A DNA stretch of 34,769 nucleotides from Flavobacteriales bacterium (GTDB taxonomy: Bacteria > Bacteroidota > Bacteroidia > Flavobacteriales_C > GCA-002722245): assembly GCA_023251075.1 (NCBI GenBank), contig JAHEZM010000032.1, positions 1 through 34,769 of the forward strand, given 5' to 3'. The notes below the pieces were generated by a model. That model did not search any database. It worked only from the letters and a program-made list of their open reading frames with translations, and had not been told where the DNA came from. Made by a program: the position numbers and the translations under genes. Positions 16,952 through 25,600 of the stretch are shown one piece after another (within the stretch, counting starts at the first letter, position 1; each line of letters begins with the position of its first letter).

Positions 16952-18658
16952 TTACTCTAAGATGATTTCATCCATAAAGATCCATGCGCCATTTCCTTCT
17001 CCATTAAATCCTTCTGGAATGATCACTTTTTGTGCTACAATTTTAATGTAATTTGATTTCACAGCGGGAAGCGGAATGGATACCGAAACAGTTTGTCGGC
17101 CAATTTTATTGACATGCTGTTTTTTTATAGAAATGAAGTTTACTCCATCTTCAGAAGTAAAAATCTCAATATCCTGAGGATGGTGAATCCATGCATTTAC
17201 CTGATTGTGAAAGGTCATTGTTATTTTATTAATTTCAATATTATTGGTTTGAATAACCATTGCTGCATCAGAATTTTCGAATGCAAGCCATTGTCCGTCA
17301 CCAAAAGAAGCCGAACCTGAAATACCATTTAACAATGCATTTTTTCCGTTGATTGCCAGATATTTTGTGCTGGGGGTATTCAAAAGTTCTATAGGTAAAC
17401 CTATTCCTTTATGCAAAGAGAAAGTTTCAGAAATTATTGATCCGGCTGGTTTTTCGTTGTTAAAAGTTAAGGCATTTAAAGTGCTGTTTTCCTTGATGTA
17501 AAGAATGTCTTTAAAAACCGGAGAGTTGGTTGTTGGCTCACTGCCATCAAGAGTGTAATGAATACGGAGAGAGGGTTTGGTAGTGTTTAGTTTCAGGGCG
17601 ATTTGACCAGGAACTGTGCTGGTGAGGTATTCAATTTTTACATCAAAAAACTTTTCTTCTTTGATGGTTTTTATTCCTTCAATCAATGCTGGAAATGCAC
17701 TAACATCGGTTTTTTCCATAGAACCCCAGGTAGTAAAACAATGCCCTATCATATTAGGGTTTTGTAATGAATAAGTGTATTTAATAAAGGTATTGGCAGC
17801 ATCAACATCTTTATAGCTGCAAGGCAAAACTTTAAAACCTTTTTGTAAAAACAAATCTACAGAAGGGTAAGAACTTCTGCTGTTGTAATGCCAATCGCAA
17901 ATAATAATGTCTTTAGGAATAGAATCTATGGCAGGGGAAGTGCCACAGGCAGAAGCTTCCCAAATACCGTAATTCATTGTATTTGCATCAATCAACCGAT
18001 CACCCCAGATATACATTTGCAATTTCTTTTCTTTTACGAAATGCTGATGAAATTCATTGATTGCTTTAGCAAATAGCTGAGCGTTATTTTTACCGAAACT
18101 ATTGGGTGATTCTTTGGTTCCCAAAAGAAATACTTCATCCATTCCCACATGAATTCCTTTTGCACCAAAAGCACTTACAATTTCATCGATTAGCGGAAAA
18201 ATGATTTGGTTAACTTTCGGATTGGTAACATCCCATTCTCTGCAATAAATACTTTCATTTTTAGGGAAGGCATTGGGTGTTAAATCCAATTCGGGATAAG
18301 TTTTTAAAAGACCAAAAGTATTTTCTTTCCAGGATTGATGACCTACGGATTGAAATTCGGGAATAAGTTCAATGTTATTTGCTGCACAAGCTTTGGCAAA
18401 AGATTTTGCACCGGCTTTGGTAATCGGACTATCACCGCCTCTTAATTCCGGATGAGAATCGAATTCAAAATTGTAATCCACTTCTAAAAATAAAGTATTG
18501 ATTCCTTGCGCGGCCAGTTGAGGCAATTGCTGAGCCAATACAATTAAATCTTTATCGCTTTCATTATTGATTACATGAAAGGCCTGAATTTTTTTTGAGC
18601 TTTGAGCGAAAAAAAACTGACTAACAAATAGGAGTAGTAATGTTGATTTTATTTTCAT
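16952..18658 (-). CDS. Secreted GH20 beta-N-acetylhexosaminidase with C-terminal accessory domains
   Basis: 568 aa. Residues 1-19 are a signal peptide (LLLLFVSQFFFAQS). The catalytic barrel includes HVGMDEVFLLG with the paired catalytic D174-E175, preceded by EFQSVGHQSW and followed by the substrate-site YIWGDRL and GIWEAS. It removes terminal GlcNAc-type residues from oligosaccharides such as chitobiose. The N-terminal non-catalytic GH20b domain is absent. After the barrel come a chitobiase C-terminal domain (LRIHYTLDGSEPTTNSP, about residues 355-420) and an F5/8-type-C-like jelly roll (about 435-568). No type IX tail is visible, so it is likely periplasmic. A TTG-N18-TACATTTA promoter lies upstream. 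Confidence 0.88.
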   Translation of the reverse strand: MKIKSTLLLLFVSQFFFAQSSKKIQAFHVINNESDKDLIVLAQQLPQLAAQGINTLFLEVDYNFEFDSHPELRGGDSPITKAGAKSFAKACAANNIELIPEFQSVGHQSWKENTFGLLKTYPELDLTPNAFPKNESIYCREWDVTNPKVNQIIFPLIDEIVSAFGAKGIHVGMDEVFLLGTKESPNSFGKNNAQLFAKAINEFHQHFVKEKKLQMYIWGDRLIDANTMNYGIWEASACGTSPAIDSIPKDIIICDWHYNSRSSYPSVDLFLQKGFKVLPCSYKDVDAANTFIKYTYSLQNPNMIGHCFTTWGSMEKTDVSAFPALIEGIKTIKEEKFFDVKIEYLTSTVPGQIALKLNTTKPSLRIHYTLDGSEPTTNSPVFKDILYIKENSTLNALTFNNEKPAGSIISETFSLHKGIGLPIELLNTPSTKYLAINGKNALLNGISGSASFGDGQWLAFENSDAAMVIQTNNIEINKITMTFHNQVNAWIHHPQDIEIFTSEDGVNFISIKKQHVNKIGRQTVSVSIPLPAVKSNYIKIVAQKVIIPEGFNGEGNGAWIFMDEIILE

Positions 18659-18662
18659 GTGA

Positions 18663-18691
18663 TAAATGTACTTTCTTTTTTATTCCATCAA
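18663..18691 (-). promoter_or_regulatory. Promoter of the GH20 gene, overlapped by an inverted repeat
   Basis: Minus strand: TTG (18691-18689), 18-nt spacer, TACATTTA (18670-18663; one mismatch). A 10-bp perfect inverted repeat (ACTTTCTTTT at 18670-18679, AAAAGAAAGT at 18690-18699) spans the spacer and both boxes, so it may be an operator. Confidence 0.58.
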
Positions 18692-18704
18692 AAGAAAGTG
18701 TTAA

Positions 18705-18719
18705 GACAAATGCCGGACA
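18705..18719 (-). promoter_or_regulatory. Candidate regulator site upstream of GH20
   Basis: TGTCCGGCATTTGTC on the minus strand, two TGTC half-sites 11 bp apart, lying upstream of the GH20 -33 box. A near-copy (12 of 15 identical) lies in the chitinase upstream region at 21357-21371. Inferred from this pairing only. Confidence 0.35.
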
Positions 18720-18756
18720 CACAAAATGTAGGAGAGGGGGTGCTAGTGTATTTTCT

Positions 18757-19836
18757 TTATCTGCCTAAGTTTTTGAGAACTATGTAGTGACTTTTTATAG
18801 CTCTAAAAAAATTTCCTTCAGAGTGATAAGGCAAGTTGAATTCTTGTGCAGTTGATTTTACGATGACTGAAAGTTTTTTGTAATGTGTGTGACAAATATT
18901 GGCAAAAAGATGATGTTCGATTTGGTAATTTAATCCACCAATGTACCACGAAAAAAATTTACTCTTAGGCGAAAAATTGGCGGTAGTTTGCAATTGATGA
19001 ACCGCCCAATTGTTTTCTATTACTCCTTCTTCATTAGGTAATGGAAATTCATTTTGAGGCATTACGTGCGCCAACTGAAAAATTAAACTTAGAATTAATC
19101 CGCAAACAAAATGCATGATGAAAAACCCTAGTAAAACCAACCAAACAGGAACATTGAAAAGAAATATGGGAATGAAAATGAGGTAAAAAAAATAAAGTAG
19201 TTTCCAAAAAATTACAGAAGTCAACTCTTGTGTAAATTTATTTTTCTTAATGAGTCCTTTTTCTTTAAAGCGAATAGCTTGAGTAATATCTTTCCATCCG
19301 GCCCAACTAAGAGTCATTAATCCATAGGCGAAGAAAGCCAAAATATGTTGGTATCGATGAATTTTCTTTTTGGTGTGATGCGGAGAAAATCTTAAAAAAG
19401 AAGGGCCATCAATATCTTCATCCACTTGGTGAATATTGGTGTAAGTATGATGTAATACGTTGTGTTGTAGCTTCCATAATTTGGCATCACCGCCCACTAT
19501 ATTGGCAGTGTATCCGGCAATTCTGTTGAGAATTTTATATTTGGAAAAAGCACCATGATTTCCGTCGTGCATGATGGAAAGTCCTATTCCTGCCATTCCA
19601 AATCCCATTACGAACCACAGGCCTAAAATAATTAAAGCATTTTCAATATAACCACTATTAATAAGCCCAAAGGGAACCAAATAAATACAAAGCATACAAA
19701 CAGCTTTAAGTATTATTTTGTAATTGCCATATTTAGATAAATGATTGTTTTCGAAATAAAAATTTACTCTATTCTTTAGAGTAGCGAAAAATTGAGCATT
19801 ATCGTTTTTAGAGAATTTATAGGTTTCAGTCCTCAT
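18757..19836 (-). CDS. Front-end-type fatty acid desaturase (QxxHH third box)
   Basis: 359 aa. Membrane desaturase with boxes HDGNH (about residues 90-94), HNVLHH (about 125-130) and NYQIEHHLF near the C-terminus. In the third box Gln replaces the first His, the mark of the front-end (delta-5/delta-6-like, linoleoyl-CoA desaturase-like) group, although no fused cytochrome b5 domain is present. It would place double bonds in acyl chains at the inner membrane. The frame opens two codons earlier with GTG at 19842; I use the ATG (MRTETYKF). A TTG-N18-TATCTTCA element in the upstream region may be its promoter. It lies between GH20 and GH18 genes, all on the minus strand. Confidence 0.9.
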   Translation of the reverse strand: MRTETYKFSKNDNAQFFATLKNRVNFYFENNHLSKYGNYKIILKAVCMLCIYLVPFGLINSGYIENALIILGLWFVMGFGMAGIGLSIMHDGNHGAFSKYKILNRIAGYTANIVGGDAKLWKLQHNVLHHTYTNIHQVDEDIDGPSFLRFSPHHTKKKIHRYQHILAFFAYGLMTLSWAGWKDITQAIRFKEKGLIKKNKFTQELTSVIFWKLLYFFYLIFIPIFLFNVPVWLVLLGFFIMHFVCGLILSLIFQLAHVMPQNEFPLPNEEGVIENNWAVHQLQTTANFSPKSKFFSWYIGGLNYQIEHHLFANICHTHYKKLSVIVKSTAQEFNLPYHSEGNFFRAIKSHYIVLKNLGR

Positions 19837-19965
19837 TTGCACGCTACTAATTAATTCGGGTGAAGATAGACTTTAACTAATTAGCACAATCATTAAAAAG
19901 GTTAAATATAATTTGTGTTTTTGTTAGTGCTGAGTTAAATGCATGGGGGAGTAAGAGAAGAAAGA

Positions 19966-19999
19966 AAGCTGAGTTAAGAATAATTTCTTAACTCAGCTT
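19966..19999 (-). terminator. Terminator of the chitinase gene
   Basis: Perfect 15-bp stem (AAGCTGAGTTAAGAA / TTCTTAACTCAGCTT) with a 4-nt loop, starting 6 nt after the chitinase stop and followed on the minus strand by a T-rich tract (TCTTTCTTCTC). It separates the chitinase from the desaturase gene. Confidence 0.8.
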
Positions 20000-20005
20000 A
20001 AGAAA

Positions 20006-21271
20006 TTATTCAACCATCATTGTTTTGATAGTGCTTTGTTGGTTGTTTAGAATCTGAATATAATACAATCCTTTACTTAAATCAGAAGCATCAAAAGAAA
20101 TTTGATGATCTCCTGCAGCCAAATTTGCTTGGTGAATTAATTGAACTTCTTGTCCTAACTGATTTACTATTTTAATAGTGGTGAAAGAAGCATTTTCTGT
20201 ATTCAATTGAACATAACCGGTTTTTGAACATGGATTCGGGTAAACAGAAAAATCATTAACATTAGTTACTTCTTCCTGAGCGGTACTACATACTGTGATT
20301 TGATCATAAATTGCACTTAATAATGATTTTGCTCCGGTAGCATCTTCTGTTAATTGCCAAATCATAATTCCACCTCCGTTGGCACAAGCATAAGTTGTTT
20401 TTTGTTGAATGGTTGGAATACCATTGTAAGAAATCATATTGGGACTTGTTCCAATTTTATCTTTTGTTTCGGCATTGGCATAAGTAGCAACAATAGTTGA
20501 ATAAGCTATTTCCTGACTGTTAGCGTATGATCCCCAACCGTATCCATAGAAAGGTACACCGATTACCAGTTTAGATCCGGGAACACCTTTGGTGTTTTTC
20601 CAATAATTAAAATCAGATACCGCCTGGTTATAGGTAGAATGTTCACCTGCATTGTCGGAAGGCAACACTGCATCATACGACATGATATTGATCCAATCGT
20701 ATTGGGCTGCTGCAAGATTAGTTACGTTAGATCCAAACCAGTTGGCAAGTGCGGAACTCATTTTGAAATTGGCATTGTGTAATGCTGTGCCCAAAGCGGT
20801 TACAAATGTTTCATATTGAGCTTTGGTTACATAAGATCCGTTTAACACATCTCCTTCTATATCTACATCAATACCGTCTAATGAGTTGTTAGTGCAGTAA
20901 TTTACTAAGTTGGTAACGAAAGTATTCATCTTGGTAGAGTTACTCATAATTCCTTGGTAAGTGCTGCCCGATGCTCCAGCCCCACCAATAGATAAGAATA
21001 CTTTTACATTTTGATTGTGGCAAGCAGTTACAACAGTAGCCAGGTGGGAAGTAGTTCGACCATCTGCTAAAATAATTGCGGCAGAACTGTTGGGGTTGGC
21101 GAAGGCAACATTTAAATGGGTTAATTTTGTGAGCTGCACGCTATTTACACTATTGGGAAAACCAGCCCATGTGGGTAGGTAACCAATAATTTTGGGTTGT
21201 GCGAAAAGTTGTACGGAACAAATAAATAAGAAAGTGATTAAGCACAAAACGGGGTAGGTTTGTTTTTTCAT
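20006..21271 (-). CDS. Secreted GH18 chitinase with type IX (type A) sorting tail
   Basis: 421 aa. Signal peptide 1-24 (LITFLFICSVQLFAQ). The GH18 barrel starts KIIGYLPTWAGF; the catalytic motif DGIDVDIE is at residues 132-139 with E139 as acid; SIGG (about 94-97), NIMSYDA and GIMIWQLTED are the other barrel signatures. It cleaves internal beta-1,4 bonds of chitin. Residues about 345-421 (VYPNPCSKTGYVQL, then DLSKGLYYIQI) form a type IX secretion type A C-terminal sorting domain, so the enzyme should cross the outer membrane and be anchored or released. No carbohydrate-binding module is seen. Followed by a strong terminator; its promoter is not clear in the 180 bp upstream. Confidence 0.93.
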   Translation of the reverse strand: MKKQTYPVLCLITFLFICSVQLFAQPKIIGYLPTWAGFPNSVNSVQLTKLTHLNVAFANPNSSAAIILADGRTTSHLATVVTACHNQNVKVFLSIGGAGASGSTYQGIMSNSTKMNTFVTNLVNYCTNNSLDGIDVDIEGDVLNGSYVTKAQYETFVTALGTALHNANFKMSSALANWFGSNVTNLAAAQYDWINIMSYDAVLPSDNAGEHSTYNQAVSDFNYWKNTKGVPGSKLVIGVPFYGYGWGSYANSQEIAYSTIVATYANAETKDKIGTSPNMISYNGIPTIQQKTTYACANGGGIMIWQLTEDATGAKSLLSAIYDQITVCSTAQEEVTNVNDFSVYPNPCSKTGYVQLNTENASFTTIKIVNQLGQEVQLIHQANLAAGDHQISFDASDLSKGLYYIQILNNQQSTIKTMMVE

Positions 21272-21356
21272 AAATAAAATTTTAAATAGGTCTCATTAAA
21301 AAGGGTCATACTTAAGATACTGCTTAAATCTTAGAGAAATAAGGGATATAAAATTT

Positions 21357-21371
21357 TGTCCGGTGCTTGTC
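21357..21371 (+). promoter_or_regulatory. Candidate regulator site between chitinase and divergent gene
   Basis: TGTCCGGTGCTTGTC within the 10-bp direct repeat TTGTCCGGTG (21356-21365 and 21367-21376), phased by 11 bp. The arrangement (one helical turn apart) fits a protein bound to one DNA face. Similar to the site upstream of GH20. Confidence 0.4.
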
Positions 21372-21425
21372 CGGTGAAATTTAAGTTAATGTTAAGCGCT
21401 TTTAAGAAAATGTAAACAACATGAG

Positions 21426-21454
21426 TTGTTGGTTTTTGTTTTACTTTACATTTG
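21426..21454 (+). promoter_or_regulatory. Promoter of the DUF3999-like gene
   Basis: TTG (21426-21428), 18-nt spacer, TACATTTG (21447-21454): full match. Start ATG 24 nt downstream. A small inverted repeat AACAAC-ATGA-GTTGTT (21415-21430) overlaps the -33 box. Confidence 0.75.
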
Positions 21455-21478
21455 CCATTAACACCTTATATTGTTAGC

Positions 21479-21997
21479 ATGAAGAAAGGATATTGCTTAA
21501 GTATTATATATGTATTGTTCTCCTGTACTTTGCTTGCTCAGAACTATCCTTTTTCGGTGTCGGTTCAAAAAATAGAGAAGGATGGTTTTTATGCGATTCA
21601 AATTAGTGAGGAGGTATTGAAACATTGCAAATCAGATTTTGGAGATTTACGTTTGATAGACGAAGCCCAACAAATTTGGCCCTACTTATTAAGAGGAGAT
21701 AAAAAAAACGGAGTACAATTGGTGGGGCAATTATTCAAAAATCATCAATATACGGTTATATATGGTAATCCTGAATCTTTTGTTCCCGATTATTCGGCCG
21801 CATTCGAAAAAGAAATTCCTCAAACACTAATTAAATTGTGGGTGGGTCAACCCAAAGCTTTTAAAGTAAAAGATGAAACAGAGGAAGTAAATCGTTTTTT
21901 GGATGAGCATGAGATTGAGATATGGATATTTTTACTGGTGTTGGCAATACTTTTTGTATTCTTTACTGTTAAAATGATTCGCGATTCTAAAAGGTGA
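21479..21997 (+). CDS. Small membrane-anchored protein resembling the DUF3999 N-terminus
   Basis: 172 aa. Signal peptide MKKGYCLSIIYVLFSCTLLAQ, a beta-rich periplasmic domain (YPFSVSVQKIEKDGFYAIQI, DFGDLRLIDEAQQIWPYLL), and one C-terminal membrane helix (IWIFLLVLAILFVFFTV) with a short basic tail. The DLRLxDxxxxxxPY pattern resembles the N-terminal domain of DUF3999 proteins, which are much longer; this looks like a short form. Function unknown. The open frame runs back to a TTG at 21452, but that codon is inside the TACATTTG promoter, so the ATG at 21479 is the start. Divergent from the chitinase with about 207 bp between the starts. Confidence 0.8.
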   Translation: MKKGYCLSIIYVLFSCTLLAQNYPFSVSVQKIEKDGFYAIQISEEVLKHCKSDFGDLRLIDEAQQIWPYLLRGDKKNGVQLVGQLFKNHQYTVIYGNPESFVPDYSAAFEKEIPQTLIKLWVGQPKAFKVKDETEEVNRFLDEHEIEIWIFLLVLAILFVFFTVKMIRDSKR

Positions 21998-22045
21998 TTT
22001 CGTTATGGATAATTATTTTACTTTAGCTTCATTAAAACTATTGAT

Positions 22046-22507
22046 ATGACACACGAATTTCATTTGAACCATTTATACATGATTAGAAAAAAATTGCTGG
22101 GGTACCTGGAAAACACGGCAATGGAGAAATTGTTGATTATTCCGAAAGGATGCAACAATAATATGTTGTGGCAAATAGGTCATTGTGTGGTGTCTCAACA
22201 AAGGTTAATGTATTCTTTAAGCGGTTTACCAATGAATGTGAGTGATGAATATTTTCAATTGTTTAAAATTGGAAGTTCTCCGAAGGATTGGTCCAGCACA
22301 CCTGATTTACAAATGGTGAAGGAGTCCTTATTAAAAACTGTAGATCAGTTAAAAATCGATTTGGAGAAAGGTTCATTCAAAGAATATAAATCCTATACCA
22401 CTTCTGCCGGTATTACTTTAAATAATGTGGGAGATGCCTTTGTTTATAGCAATTATCATGAGGGAGTGCACATTGGAAATCTTGAAATATTTTCACGTAT
22501 TTTATAG
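22046..22507 (+). CDS. DinB-like (YfiT/DinB superfamily) protein
   Basis: 153 aa. Four-helix-bundle DinB superfamily: the N-terminal helix, MLWQIGHCVVSQQRLMY with a metal-ligand-type His (about residue 47), and the C-terminal NYHEGVHIGNLEIF with two further His residues (about 138-142), making a plausible three-His metal site. Family members are metal-dependent enzymes (for example thiol transferases or isomerases) or of unknown role; this one is not assigned. It starts 48 nt after the preceding gene; a TACTTTAG box (22019-22026) is a one-mismatch -7 element. Family is fairly sure, substrate unknown. Confidence 0.85.
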   Translation: MTHEFHLNHLYMIRKKLLGYLENTAMEKLLIIPKGCNNNMLWQIGHCVVSQQRLMYSLSGLPMNVSDEYFQLFKIGSSPKDWSSTPDLQMVKESLLKTVDQLKIDLEKGSFKEYKSYTTSAGITLNNVGDAFVYSNYHEGVHIGNLEIFSRIL

Positions 22508-22534
22508 ATTTTCAGGTAATTGTGACTCATTGAG

Positions 22535-22561
22535 TTGAAATTTATCAAGAATTTTATTTTG
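22535..22561 (+). promoter_or_regulatory. Candidate promoter of the 1806-aa protein
   Basis: TTG (22535-22537), 17-nt spacer, TATTTTG (22555-22561; one base shorter than the consensus). The same TATTTTG form precedes the paralogous gene at 30247, which supports it. The implied leader is about 95 nt and contains the two palindromes described next. Confidence 0.4.
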
Positions 22562-22600
22562 GTATTAATCATAAAGTTTTGTTTATTTGGAAATAGGGGG

Positions 22601-22634
22601 ATTATAGCACAGCTATAATTCAGAAATTTCTGAA
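22601..22634. promoter_or_regulatory. Two adjoining palindromes in the leader of the giant type IX gene
   Basis: ATTATAGC-ACA-GCTATAAT (22601-22619), with a 3-nt loop, runs straight into TTCAGAAATTTCTGAA (22619-22634), a 16-bp perfect palindrome. They lie 30-63 nt upstream of the start codon. They could be operators or a 5'-UTR hairpin; no T-tract follows the first. Confidence 0.55.
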
Positions 22635-22663
22635 CACGACGAAACAACTATGATTTTACAACT

Positions 22664-25600
22664 ATGAAAAGTTTACACTTTTTATTTCTTTCTTTTGTTC
22701 TATTTGGTGCGCAGATAATGCAAGCTCAGAACGATTGTCCGGCAGAACCAGAAACCGGAAAGTTTGATCCCTTAACTTATATCAAAGCTTCAACTCCTAC
22801 GGATCCTTCAAAAGGAACAGGTATTTGGTTAGGACAAGGAACTATTCTTCGCAATGGCTCGGAGGTTCGTCCGGCTTTTATTCCTTCCAATCATCCAGAA
22901 TGGGCATTGGCGATTGCTGTGGCTTGGAATTATTCGAGAAACGTGATTCAACGTGTGGAATACCCTCAAATTGGATATTGGTTAGGAACGGTAGTTCAAG
23001 AGACCGAGTTGGGTTGTGTTACAGGAACCACATGGACTCCTGCCAGCCATGCCTCCAACAATATGGCGAATGCCACTACCATCATGAATCACGATGGTTG
23101 TTATCAAATTGAAGGTCCTGGATCAGCCTATGGTCAGTTGAACCAAAACTATCCTTTGGGTCGTTTTCCCTTATCGATGCATCCTAATTTGATTATGGGG
23201 CCAACTAATTTTGAAACCTCTTCGATGGTTAAATCTTATTTCGATGTTTATACTGCTGAAGTTTATAACAATCAAGTGGGGTGGGATATTTATCAAAGTA
23301 TTGATTGTACCACAGATCCCTACGCCTATATAAAAACATCGGCATCGGGATACAATGGTGGTATTAACGCTTTTGCAGGTAATGCTTCAAAGTTTAATGG
23401 TAGTCAGAACAACAACAATTGTTGGGGAGGTATGTCTGCAACAACTGCAAATTATGCTAATGATGTAGCAAAATGGGTTTCTGTATTAGAGAATAATACT
23501 TCATATTGCGAATATCCAACAGGGAGTTCTTTTGATTCTTATTATAATAACGACATGACCTGGACGATGGTAAGCAATTACATCAACAGCATTAAAATCA
23601 TGTATCCGGAGGTAAACTGGGCTTCCGTTACCGCTTCTGTTCAGGCAACCTTTAATAGTTTGGCAGTGGGTGGTGTTATTAAATTCGAGCAAATGGGAGA
23701 TGTAATCGATGCCATTGTTCTTAATTTGCCTCGCGATTATCCTCAAACAGTGGAAGGTTCTCCAATAGGGGTTGATGTTTTTGGCTGTTCGGGTAAAAAA
23801 GTTCCTTATGGTCATTTTGAACTTTTGAATGGTACACAATCACTTTGTATTGGTGAGTCGGTAACATTGAATATGGTAGTTGATGCCGGAGGTGGTACAA
23901 CACCAACTTTTAAATGGTATAAAACTTCTGCACCGGCAACTATTTTAGCCACTACTCAGTCATTTACTATTACTCCAACCGTTGCGGGAAGTGAAGTGTA
24001 TGCGGGTGAAATTTGTAATACGGCAGGATGTTTCAGATTAGGTTGTAATAATTACAATTCCTGTATGGATTCACGAGATTTATGCGGCGTTAAAATTGAC
24101 GCGAAGCAATGTAATACCTGTTCTTTTACAGCTACTGCGAATTCTGTAAACACACCTTGTAAGGGTTCTACGGATGGAAAAATTAATTTAACTTTTACCA
24201 ATACTCCCGCAAAATATATAATTAGCTATACCGCTACAACACCTGCCGGTACTACGGTAGCTGTTTTAGATACTTTAACCGGAAACACTGCTACAATCAA
24301 TAATATTAGAGATGGATCCTATAACATTCAAGTTACCGACGTAAGTGATCCTACCTGTAAAGCACGCACTACTGTTATTGTTGGATACAACGTAAACACC
24401 AATTTTTATGTAGATGCAAATATTTTGAGTACAGCCAATTGTGTTGCTAATTTAAAAGCAGAAGTAAAAGAATTGCCAGCTCCATGTAATTGGAAAGTTA
24501 GGGTTCATGTACCTGTTTATTTCTGGTGGGAAAATGCAGTAAATTTCGGGGTAACAACTTCAACAGGATTGGCTAATAGTGATCATTATACCCGTACTGC
24601 ACCACAAGGAGAAATTGATCCATACAATCCTGCTCAAATTTATGAATCTGTTTTCTCATTAAATACGGGTGATGATATGACTTTTGAATTGGCATTAACC
24701 AATACTCCGGGTGCATCACAGATTAGAGATTATCAGATTACAGTGTGGGATGAAAATAATGTGCAGGTATATACGAAATTAGTTAAAGATCATTCAGCAC
24801 AACCAGATGCACCATTTACTGCAGGTAATTATAAAGTAACTTGTCCGGCAACTATTCCAACCTACACTTTCACCTGGTCACCTGCCCTTAATGGAGAATC
24901 GCACACGAATACCACATCAACAGGTTCCGCCACTGTTGATAAATCGGCCGATGTGGTATATAGTGTAACTGCCATAAGTAGTTCCGCTCCAACTTGCCCG
25001 TTGAAAGATGTGGTTACTGTTAATCATGATCCTAGTTGTAATACTACTCCATGTGTTAAGCCTTCCGCTACTATTAGTGGTGGGGCAGGAATTTGCAATG
25101 GAGATTCAACGCAATTATCGGTTGCATTAACAGGTACTCAACCCTGGAAAATTAAATACAACAACGGTGGAACTCCTGTTATAAAATCAGGAATCACCAG
25201 TAGCCCTTACACTTTTTATGTAAAAACTGCCGGTACTTATAAAGTAGATAGTGTTTGGGATTCTAAGTGTGATACGGCTGGAAAAGGATCGGCAGTAGTT
25301 ACAGTGAATCCTTCGCCAAGTATTACTATTTCCGGAGATACATCAATATGTGCAGGGGAAACAGCAACATTAACGCTTAATTTAACAGGAACTGCTCCAT
25401 ACAATATTGTGGCAAGTTTAGGCAGTAATAGTGTGCCTTACACCACTAGTTTGAGTACATACACCTTACCTATAACTGTTCCGGGTACCTATACTTTGAA
25501 AGTAACAGATGCTACAGGTTGCTCATTTACTAAAAAAGTAACGGTGATTGTTTCTCCTTTGCCCACTTTGGAAATTGGTCCGGATCAAAGTATTTGTTCG

